Below are positions 57,720-64,000 of a stretch of 64,000 nt of DNA, in pieces. The DNA is from Anaerolineae bacterium (GTDB lineage: Bacteria; Chloroflexota; Anaerolineae; Aggregatilineales; Ch27): NCBI GenBank assembly GCA_013178165.1, contig JABLXG010000004.1, positions 426,944 through 490,943 on the forward strand, in the 5' to 3' direction. A model generated the notes under the pieces. The model saw only the letters and a list, made by a program, of their open reading frames with translations. It did not search any database and was not told where the DNA came from. A program made the position numbers and the translations under genes. Each line of letters begins with the position of its first letter. The stretch's first letter is position 1.

Positions 57720-58955
57720 ATGGCTGAATTCTGGTTCGTTTCCGCGCCGTTGCCGGGCCATCTGGACTGGGGCGGCTACCTCAAGACGGCGCAGGCGCTT
57801 CAGGCGATGGGCGAGCACGTGCTGTGGATCAGCGGGCCGCCGGTGGCGCGTACCATCGCAGCAGCCGGGCTGCCCTTCGCTACCATTTCGCAGACAGGCT
57901 GGCTGTGGCCGCTGCCTCCGCCGCCTGATTTGACAAGCCTGCCACCGCAAGAGGCGATTCGCCTGCGTTATAGCCGGGCGCTGGATACCTGGCTGACCGA
58001 GGCGTTGATTATCCCGGCGGTGGAGGCGCTGCTGGCGCTGGCAGAAGTGCGCGGCAGACCGGGCGTGATCGTCACTGATCCTTTTCTGGCGGCCTCCGCC
58101 CTGGCGGCGGAGGCGCTGAATGTCCCGCTGGCGGTCTGCGGGTGGCCGTCGTTGCCTGCCCCGGCGGAGGACGCTCTGCTGCCGATCCAGGTGACTCTGG
58201 CCGCGGAGGCACGGGAGCGGATCGCCCGGCTGGCGCGACATTTTGGCGTGCAGGGCGCGAACTTCTCACAGGGGCCAACACCCGCCGTACAAAGCCCGCA
58301 CTTGCACATCAGCTATTTTTCCCGTTACTGGCATCAATCCGACCCGGAGATTCTGCCGCAGACGCAGTTCGTCGGTGGAATGCCCGCGCCGCCGCAGGGC
58401 GATCCGCCGGATTGGCTGCGGGCGCTGGACGGCGCACCACTGGGACTGGTGACGCTGGGCACGGTTTTTACCGGCGATCTCGGTTTCCTGAGCTGGGCTG
58501 CCCGGGCGCTGGCCCGGATCGGGGTGGTGCCGCTGGTGGTGCTAGGCCGACCATTGGAAGCCGGGCCAAAAGCGGAACTGGTGGCCGCGCTGCCGCCGGG
58601 CACACGCCTGCTCAACTGGGTTGATTTTGACCATGTCTTCCCGCGGCTGAGCGTGATTGTCCATCATGGTGGGATGGGTACAACCCACGCAGCGGTGGTA
58701 CACGGTCTGCCACAGGTGGTGGTGCCTCACGCCGCCGATCAGCGCGGGCAGGCGCGGCGTGTTGCTCAGGCCAAAGTCGGGATCAGCCTGAGCGCCCTGG
58801 AGGTGCGGCAGGGGAAGCTGCTGCCCGGCATCCGGGCGGTGGCGACGGATCCAGGCGTACGCGCTACAGCGCAGAAGCTGGCGGCGGAGTTCGCGCGGCT
58901 GGGCGGCCCGGCACGGGCGGCGGCATTGCTGCAAGGGCTGGTCCGCAGAGAGTGA
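57720..58955 (+). CDS. UGT-like glycosyltransferase (MGT family, GT1)
   Basis: 411 residues, GT-B fold. N-domain: FWFVSAPLPGHLDWGGYLKTAQAL with the acceptor-side His, and VIVTDPFLAASALAAEAL. C-domain: LGTVFTGDLGFLSW, RLLNWVDFDHVFPRLSVIVHHGGMGTTHAAVVHGLPQVVVPHAADQRGQARRV, which is the UGT-type donor-binding signature (HHGGMGT, P-x-x-DQ). It would move a sugar from a nucleotide donor to a small hydrophobic acceptor or lipid. It is downstream of the NUDIX gene in the same direction. Acceptor unknown. Confidence 0.87.
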   Translation: MAEFWFVSAPLPGHLDWGGYLKTAQALQAMGEHVLWISGPPVARTIAAAGLPFATISQTGWLWPLPPPPDLTSLPPQEAIRLRYSRALDTWLTEALIIPAVEALLALAEVRGRPGVIVTDPFLAASALAAEALNVPLAVCGWPSLPAPAEDALLPIQVTLAAEARERIARLARHFGVQGANFSQGPTPAVQSPHLHISYFSRYWHQSDPEILPQTQFVGGMPAPPQGDPPDWLRALDGAPLGLVTLGTVFTGDLGFLSWAARALARIGVVPLVVLGRPLEAGPKAELVAALPPGTRLLNWVDFDHVFPRLSVIVHHGGMGTTHAAVVHGLPQVVVPHAADQRGQARRVAQAKVGISLSALEVRQGKLLPGIRAVATDPGVRATAQKLAAEFARLGGPARAAALLQGLVRRE

Positions 58956-59008
58956 GATATTCGTGTAGTCAGAAGGCTCAGGATCGCCGGTTGCAGCGCA
59001 CCGGCCTG

Positions 59009-59785
59009 CTACTTGCGACCCAGCAGCAAGCCATAGTGAATCAGGAAGGTTTCCCCACCCCCGGGGAAAAGCTCCGGCTGGAGCCACTCAGCGGCCTTCT
59101 CTGGTGCCTGGATCAGCATCGCCCGCAGGCGGGTCACTGTGTCAGGCGCGCAGCCCATCCGCGCTGCCCATTCGGCCAGCCGATGGCGTTCCACGTAGGC
59201 TTCGCTGTGTAGGATTTCCAGCCCGGCGATTTTGAACATGCCCTCCCAGCGTGGGAGGCTGAAGGCCCAGGCGTGGCTGGGATCGCGCAGACGCTCAAAA
59301 GCGTTCACATAGCGGGCAGCTTTGCGATTTGTGGGCATAATCAGGTCGATCATGGCTACCAGCCCACCGGGGCGGGTGACCCGCGCTGCCTCATGGACAA
59401 ACTGCTGAATACTGGGGAAGTGGTGCGGGGCGATCCGGCAGGTCACCAGATCAAACACCTCAGCGGCGAAGGGCAGCGCCATGGCGTCAAGCTGCTGATA
59501 GGCGATGTTGGCCAGGCCGAGTTGCCGGTGATGCTTCCGGGCGGCCTGCAGCATGGCCAGGGTGAGATCGGCGGCGATCACATGGGCGACGTGCGGCGCA
59601 AAGATACGCGCGGTGTGCCCTCCGCCCGTAGCCACATCCAGAACGCACCAGCCGGGCTGTGGATCGACCAGGGCGACCAGGCGCTCCAGGTCTGCGCCGG
59701 CGGCGTGCGTGGGGCTGGTGACGTAGGCGGCGGCGTGCTGGCTAAACTGGCGTTGCACAAGTCGTCTGGTGATTTCGCCGGTCAT
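59009..59785 (-). CDS. SAM-dependent methyltransferase, UbiE/Methyltransf_11 type
   Basis: 258 residues from the ATG at 59785. Methyltransferase motif I is VLDVATGGGHTARIFAPH (about 50-67). Further motifs are VIAADLTLAMLQAARKH, QLDAMALPFAAEVFDLVTCRIAPHHF and VTRPGGLVAMIDLIMP. It methylates an unknown small molecule, with relatives among menaquinone and sterol-type methyltransferases. The very long frame that continues upstream to 60553 runs antisense to the Gfo/Idh gene and was rejected. GGGTAGG precedes the ATG. Single gene, divergent from the oxidoreductase. Confidence 0.85.
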   Translation of the reverse strand: MTGEITRRLVQRQFSQHAAAYVTSPTHAAGADLERLVALVDPQPGWCVLDVATGGGHTARIFAPHVAHVIAADLTLAMLQAARKHHRQLGLANIAYQQLDAMALPFAAEVFDLVTCRIAPHHFPSIQQFVHEAARVTRPGGLVAMIDLIMPTNRKAARYVNAFERLRDPSHAWAFSLPRWEGMFKIAGLEILHSEAYVERHRLAEWAARMGCAPDTVTRLRAMLIQAPEKAAEWLQPELFPGGGETFLIHYGLLLGRK

Positions 59786-59911
59786 TGAGCCTACCCTTTC
59801 TTTCCCGTGCGTCCTAAGTGTAGCCGGGCGCGGCGGGCGCTTCAACCGGTGAATTATGTCCAGCGGGCAGGCTGGCGGCTGATGTGCGGTACGAGGTGAA
59901 GGAGGAGCAGG

Positions 59912-61243
59912 GTGAAGAAGCTCAAACTGGCGTTGATTGGCGCCGGGCAGCGCGGGACGGATGTCTACGGACGCTACGCGCTGGAGCACGATCCAGACCT
60001 GGAGTTCGTGGCGGTGGCGGAGCCGGTCGCAGAGCGCCGGGCGCGCTTCGCCGGTCAGCATGACCTGCCGCCGGAGGCGCAGTACGCCTCCTGGGAGCCG
60101 CTGCTCAGCCAGCCCCGGCTGGCCGACGCGGTGATCATCGCCACGCAGGATAACCAGCATGTGGCCCCGGCGCTGGCGGCGCTGGAAGCGGGTTATGACG
60201 TGCTGCTGGAGAAGCCGATGGCGACCACACTGGAGGATTGCACGGCGCTGGTCCGCGCTGCGGAGCGCAGCGGGCGGCTGCTGCAGATTTGCCACGTGTT
60301 GCGTTACACGGACTTCTTCCGTACCGTTCATGACATCGTGCAGAGCGGGCGGCTGGGCGATGTGGTGACGTATGAGCATCGCGAAAATGTCGCCTACTAC
60401 CATATGGCGCACAGCTTTGTGCGCGGTAACTGGCGGCGCGCCGATCAGTCCAGTCCGATGATCCTGGCCAAGTCCTGCCACGATCTCGACCTGATCTACT
60501 GGATTCTGGCCGAGCAGGTAACCCGTCTCAGTTCGGTCGGGACGCTGCGTCACTTCCGCGCCGATCAGGCCCCGCGCCCGGACGTGCCGGCGCGTTGCAC
60601 CGATGGCTGCCCGGTCGAAGTGTCGTGCCCGTTTTCCGCGCCGGGTATCTACCTGGACTATCGCCCCTGGCGGCCAATGGCGCGGGAGATGGGCTTGCCG
60701 GATAACTACGATCTAGGACAGGTCCTGGAATGGCCGATGTCTACGCTGGCCAACGGCGACCTGCGTCGCGAGTCGATCCGGCGTGCGTTGGAAGAAGGGC
60801 CTTATGGCCGCTGTGTCTACCGCTGCGACAACGATGTGGTAGATAACCAGATCGTGACCATGCAGACTGAGGCAGGCACAACAATCAGCTTCTTCATGCA
60901 TGGGCACAGCCACGAAGAAGGTCGCACGCTGCGCATCGACGGGACGCGGGCGACCCTGTTCGGCGAGTTCATGCTCCTGCGGCAGGAGATACGCATCCAC
61001 GACCATCTGACCGGCGCGGCGGAGATCATCCGGCCAGAGGTCAGACTTGGTGCGCATGGCGGTGGCGACCAGGGGTTGATGGCGGCGTTCGTAGCGACGC
61101 TGCGCGGCGGAGGGCAGGCGCCGCTGACCGACGCTCGCGCCGCGCTGGAAAGCCATCTGCTGGCCTTTGCCGCGGAACAGGCCCGCGTGGAGGGGACAGT
61201 GATCGACATGGAGGCTTACCGGCAGGCCGCCCTGGGTGGCTAA
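59912..61243 (+). CDS. Gfo/Idh/MocA family oxidoreductase
   Basis: 443 residues. NAD(P)-binding Rossmann motif KLALIGAGQRGTDVYGRYAL at the N-terminus, the cofactor/catalytic EKP in DVLLEKPMATTLEDC (about 95-109), and the C-terminal sheet domain. A cysteine group CTDGCPVEVSC (about residues 229-239) lies in the middle and could bind a metal, a feature of one branch of this family. Family members oxidise or reduce sugars and inositols at one hydroxyl. The start is GTG 59912 with GGAGGAG upstream; no in-frame ATG fits. It overlaps the convergent permease gene by four bases. Confidence 0.9.
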   Translation: MKKLKLALIGAGQRGTDVYGRYALEHDPDLEFVAVAEPVAERRARFAGQHDLPPEAQYASWEPLLSQPRLADAVIIATQDNQHVAPALAALEAGYDVLLEKPMATTLEDCTALVRAAERSGRLLQICHVLRYTDFFRTVHDIVQSGRLGDVVTYEHRENVAYYHMAHSFVRGNWRRADQSSPMILAKSCHDLDLIYWILAEQVTRLSSVGTLRHFRADQAPRPDVPARCTDGCPVEVSCPFSAPGIYLDYRPWRPMAREMGLPDNYDLGQVLEWPMSTLANGDLRRESIRRALEEGPYGRCVYRCDNDVVDNQIVTMQTEAGTTISFFMHGHSHEEGRTLRIDGTRATLFGEFMLLRQEIRIHDHLTGAAEIIRPEVRLGAHGGGDQGLMAAFVATLRGGGQAPLTDARAALESHLLAFAAEQARVEGTVIDMEAYRQAALGG

Positions 61244-62073
61244 GCGGACGTCAGCATGCGCTCGGCGGCGGCCAGCGCGCCCGCAGTGATCAGCGGCGGC
61301 AACGCCAGCGGCAGCCCGATCTCTACCAGTAATCGGACCGGCGCGGATAGCGGTAACAGCCGCAGCAGGTTGACCAGCAGGAAGTATGCGCCCAGCAGAA
61401 GTGCGGCCCAGGTTGTCCCGGCGATGCGGAAAGAAACGGTTGCTCCGGCCAGCACCCCGAGCGCCCCGGCCATAACCAGCTCCAGCAGCGGGCGGATCAG
61501 GCTGGTCAGCAGCCCGGCCACGATGGCCAGCCGGATGAGCAGCGGATGTTCCGCCGGGAACCACAGCGTGCCATGCAGCAGGGCAATCGGCGGTAGGCTG
61601 AGGACGGACGCCAGGTTTAGCAGCAGGTTCAGCATCGCTGCATGCCGCCAGATGCTCCCGGCGATATGGCCCAGGAGAAGCTCCCGCAAGTTGGGCGGCG
61701 TCGTGCGCAGGACCTCCAGTGTCTCATTCTGGCGCTCATCCAGAATGGTACTGGCGGCGGCCCGGCTGACGCCCAGCAGCAGCCGGGCATACAGCACAAA
61801 ACCTACCGGCAGCAGGATGACCGCGGCCAGCGTCAGAGCATAGGCCGCCGCCAGAATCGGCAGCAAGGCCATCAGCATCAGCGGATGCGACAGGTTGAGC
61901 CTGGCCAGGGCAATACCGGGGAGGGAGATGAATACCAGCCCGATCTGGATCAGGAGCATGCGTAACAGCCGGGAAGCATCGGGCGTTTCGGTTGCGCCGA
62001 GGGTATGGATGTGACGGCGAACCAGTGGGTGGGTACGGCGCGCCCAGACGGGGAGGAGCGATTCAGAGGGCAT
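61240..62073 (-). CDS. ABC-2-like membrane permease component, no ATPase adjacent
   Basis: 277 residues with about six membrane spans. The cytoplasmic segment ILDERQNETLEVLRTTPPNLRELLLGHI matches the E-x-x-x-x-T-L-E-x-L coupling region of ABC-2 permeases (NosY, GldF types). No ATP-binding protein lies next to it. It follows a histidine phosphatase gene by 30 bases in the same direction, so they are probably one transcript. Substrate unknown. Confidence 0.7.
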   Translation of the reverse strand: MPSESLLPVWARRTHPLVRRHIHTLGATETPDASRLLRMLLIQIGLVFISLPGIALARLNLSHPLMLMALLPILAAAYALTLAAVILLPVGFVLYARLLLGVSRAAASTILDERQNETLEVLRTTPPNLRELLLGHIAGSIWRHAAMLNLLLNLASVLSLPPIALLHGTLWFPAEHPLLIRLAIVAGLLTSLIRPLLELVMAGALGVLAGATVSFRIAGTTWAALLLGAYFLLVNLLRLLPLSAPVRLLVEIGLPLALPPLITAGALAAAERMLTSA

Positions 62074-62103
62074 AATGGCTGGCCGATCTGCCGGGGCAAG
62101 CCG

Positions 62104-62697
62104 CTAGTAGCAGCGGGCGACGACCGAGACGCCGCTATTGCGGGTATCGCTATGGAGCAGCGTCCAGCGCGGCGAAATCTTCAGCCACAGGAACAGCAGC
62201 CGGAAGATGCCCTGGTGGCCGACTACGCCGAAGTCTGCCCGATTTTCGGTGGTCATTGCCTCCCAGGCGCGGCGGATGCGCAGGAAGGCCTGTAACGCAG
62301 TTTCGGTGTCAGGGGTGAATGGGTTAAGCAGGCGCAACCCGGAACGCAGGTAAGCCCGCTTGAGACTCAGCCGCCGATCCGGCGGCCCCGGCAGGCGTGC
62401 CGGGAGTACTTCGTACAGATCGTCGCGGATGATCACGGGCAGATGCAGGCTTTCCGCCAGGATGCTGGCTGTCTGCCGGGTACGCAGGAGTGGGCTGCAG
62501 TACAGGCAGGCAAGCCCCCTTCCGACCAGCCGCGCTACAGTAGCCTGCACCTGGGCGATTCCCCGTGCGTTCAGCGCCTCGTGCGCCACATGATCGACCA
62601 TGTGGTTGAATTCTGTCACTGTGACCTCTCGATCCAGCAACAGGATGTTGCCGTCAACCTCGCCATGTCGGATCAGGTAGATGGTCTGCAGGGTCAT
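62104..62697 (-). CDS. Histidine phosphatase family protein
   Basis: 197 residues from ATG 62697. The phosphoglycerate-mutase-like RHGE motif with the phosphorylated histidine (TIYLIRHGEVDG, about residues 5-16), CSPLLRTRQTASIL (second Arg, about 66-79) and the distal VVGHQGIFRLL (His, about 159) are present. Substrate class (phosphosugar, phosphoprotein or nucleotide) unknown. GTG 62721 is a possible earlier start. A TATAAT box lies on the minus strand at 62812-62807. Confidence 0.87.
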   Translation of the reverse strand: MTLQTIYLIRHGEVDGNILLLDREVTVTEFNHMVDHVAHEALNARGIAQVQATVARLVGRGLACLYCSPLLRTRQTASILAESLHLPVIIRDDLYEVLPARLPGPPDRRLSLKRAYLRSGLRLLNPFTPDTETALQAFLRIRRAWEAMTTENRADFGVVGHQGIFRLLFLWLKISPRWTLLHSDTRNSGVSVVARCY

Positions 62698-62806
62698 TGT
62701 CTTCAGGCAGTAGCCAGCCACTGAGCGCTGTGAACCTGGGGCTTGCCGGGGTAAGCTTATGCTCCAGGGTGCTATCAGCGCCCCGTTCTCCAGGCTGTCA
62801 GGGGCG

Positions 62807-62812
62807 ATTATA
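62807..62812 (-). promoter_or_regulatory. -10 box (TATAAT) for the phosphatase-permease unit
   Basis: Minus strand TATAAT in CTATAAT context, about 110 bases before the ATG at 62697. No good -35. Confidence 0.45.
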
Positions 62813-62867
62813 GCAGGTTAGCCCCGAACCCCGAAAATGTGCAGCGATACTGCAGAGGAAGATTGCC

Positions 62868-63746
62868 GTGTTACCAGAATCATCGATGCCTGAAAAGCGG
62901 CTGCTGGCTGTCTTTGCCCATCCGGACGATGAGACGTTCGGCCTTGGCCCAACCCTGTTGCATTACGCCCGCCAGGGAGTGGGGACGTATCTGATCTGCG
63001 CCACCAATGGCGATCTGGGGGATGTGCCGTCGGAATTGCTGCGCGGTTTTGCCTCGGTGGCCGATCTGCGCCTGAATGAGCTGGCCTGCGCGGCGGAGAA
63101 GTTGGGCATCCGGCGGGTCTTTACGCTGGGCTACCGCGACAGTGGCATGATGGGCGACCCGGCCAACCAGCACCCGGACAGCCTGTGGCAGGCCGATCAG
63201 GAAGCGCTGGCCGGCCAGATTGTCCGCATCATCCGGGAGGTGCGGCCACAGGTGATTGTGACGTTTGATCCGTATGGCGGTTACGGCCATCCCGATCACA
63301 TTGCTATTCACCGCGCTGCGGTCCGCGCTTTCCACGAGGCGGGGGAAGCAGAACGGTATCCGGAACAGATCGCTAGCGGCCTGACACCATACCGGCCGGC
63401 CAGGTTGTACTACATGCTGATCCCGCGGGCGATGATCCGCGTTGCTGTTGCTCTGGCCCGCCTGCTGGGGCGCGATCCGCGCCGGATGGGACGCAACCGC
63501 GACCTCGATATACAGGCGATTCTGGAGGCTTCGCTGCCGATCCATACCCGGCTGGACGTACGCGCTGAGTATGACGCTGCGCTGGAAGCCTACGCCTGCC
63601 ACGCCAGCCAGCAGACGGGCGGGCTGGGGTTACCGCTGCCCAGGATCATTGTGCGCCAGGTGCTGGGCTGGCAGACCTTCCACCGCGCCTGGCCGGAGGT
63701 GAAGGACGGGCGCCTGGTGGAGCGCGATCTGTTCGCCGGGCTGTAA
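62868..63746 (+). CDS. PIG-L (LmbE-like) deacetylase
   Basis: 292 residues. LmbE/PIG-L metal-site motifs: VFAHPDDETFGLGPTL (AHPDDE, residues about 16-21), and YGHPDHIAIHRAA (HPDH, about 143). GTATRxx-type segments (ICATNGDLGD) are typical. Members deacetylate N-acetylglucosaminyl conjugates in thiol, antibiotic or GPI-type synthesis. No matching glycosyltransferase or ligase is adjacent, so the substrate is unknown. The GTG at 62868 has GAGGAA 6 bases upstream; ATG 62886 is the alternative. Confidence 0.88.
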   Translation: MLPESSMPEKRLLAVFAHPDDETFGLGPTLLHYARQGVGTYLICATNGDLGDVPSELLRGFASVADLRLNELACAAEKLGIRRVFTLGYRDSGMMGDPANQHPDSLWQADQEALAGQIVRIIREVRPQVIVTFDPYGGYGHPDHIAIHRAAVRAFHEAGEAERYPEQIASGLTPYRPARLYYMLIPRAMIRVAVALARLLGRDPRRMGRNRDLDIQAILEASLPIHTRLDVRAEYDAALEAYACHASQQTGGLGLPLPRIIVRQVLGWQTFHRAWPEVKDGRLVERDLFAGL

Positions 63747-63936
63747 CACGCAAAGCACCTGACACGCCTTTGCCAGAGGTACGCTGCAGGCCTGGATAGC
63801 TTGCCGGGGCGATCCGAGGTGCCTGACGTTTGACAATTGCCCTTGTAGGGCCTCCGCCAATCTGTTAGACTCATAGGGCAATCGCATGTGAAACTCTAAT
63901 GTAGGACAATGGCAGCCAAACGACAAGGAGGCTGCC

Positions 63937-64000
63937 ATGCTACCCGAAACGAGCTTGCTCGCATACTTTGCAGACCTGGAAGACCCGCGCAATGACCATC
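63937..64000 (+). CDS. Transposase, ISAs1-like, 5' end only
   Basis: The ATG at 63937 has AAGGAGG just upstream and translates as MLPETSLLAYFADLEDPRND and onward to the window edge. The pattern FADLxDPR matches the N-terminal DDE_Tnp_1-associated region of ISAs1-family transposases (H-repeat type). The rest lies outside the window. Confidence 0.65.
   Translation, partial: MLPETSLLAYFADLEDPRNDH
63937..64000 (+). mobile_element. Left part of an ISAs1-type insertion sequence
   Basis: Inferred from the transposase start. The left end lies somewhere in 63747-63936; the terminal repeat cannot be identified without the right end. The 190-base stretch before the transposase start holds no other gene. 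Confidence 0.5.

Noticed and set aside
59009..60553. A 514-residue minus-strand frame
   Set aside because: Only the part from 59785 down encodes the methyltransferase; the upstream part runs antisense to the well-supported Gfo/Idh gene and has no family pattern.
42455..63746. Mycothiol or bacillithiol synthesis from inositol-phosphate synthase, GT4 and PIG-L genes
   Set aside because: The three genes are spread over 21 kb on different units, the GT4 start does not look like MshA or BshA, and there is no ligase or acetyltransferase.

Overview
The window is GC-rich chromosomal DNA, densely packed with genes on both strands. It most resembles a member of the Chloroflexota, probably of the Anaerolineae type. 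This is inferred from gene content: an archaeal-type HMG-CoA synthase with a class II HMG-CoA reductase, a three-part biotin-dependent acyl-CoA carboxylase with methylmalonyl-CoA mutase, many secreted beta-propeller, TPR and LysM proteins with Thr/Pro-rich linkers, and a serine palmitoyltransferase-like enzyme. No rRNA, tRNA or CRISPR array was seen. The taxon call is not proven by any marker here.

Layout. 1-1.6 kb: the start of a DmpA-type peptidase cut by the window edge, and a lipoprotein. 1.8-9.8 kb: an operon of two thymidylate-kinase-like proteins, a CYTH protein and the methylmalonyl-CoA mutase catalytic subunit, then a small membrane protein, then carboxyltransferase, biotin carboxylase and biotin carrier protein. 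Together these convert propionyl-CoA to succinyl-CoA. The biotin ligase birA lies at 13.1 kb. 9.8-15.7 kb: a GT-C glycosyltransferase, an HTH-CHAD fusion, a HIT protein, birA and two membrane-anchored unknowns. 15.7-21.4 kb (minus strand): a penicillin-acylase-family hydrolase and two paralogous TPR proteins. 21.4-28 kb: gyrA with a long structured leader, an AlbA_2/ATPase regulator, and a convergent rplS-glutamine amidotransferase-murI operon. 28-34 kb: a peptide-type ABC importer without ATPase genes and a secreted beta-propeller protein. 34-38.8 kb: hypA-hypB, a GH2 glycosidase and a radical SAM protein. 38.8-43.6 kb: an AT-rich island, a GNAT acyltransferase resembling bacterial ceramide synthase, an unknown protein, a serine palmitoyltransferase-like enzyme and inositol-phosphate synthase, which together look like a candidate sphingolipid locus. 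43.8-49 kb: a CPBP protease, a polysaccharide deacetylase, a histidine kinase with a pseudo-receiver, and an MFS protein. 49.1-52.7 kb: a mevalonate-entry cluster (HMG-CoA reductase, NIF3-like protein, HMG-CoA synthase, split DUF35). 52.7-63.7 kb: carbohydrate and housekeeping genes. The right edge enters an ISAs1-type transposase.

Regulation. Several promoters share a CTACAAT/CTATAAT -10 box, and at least three genes have this box 6-7 bases before the ATG, implying leaderless mRNAs. A 16-base element recurs in three intergenic spots. Two of these precede the mevalonate genes and overlap the -35 region at the same distance from a -10-like box. An 18-bp LacI-type palindrome precedes a sucrose-phosphorylase-family gene, and a strong palindrome lies in the gyrA upstream region.
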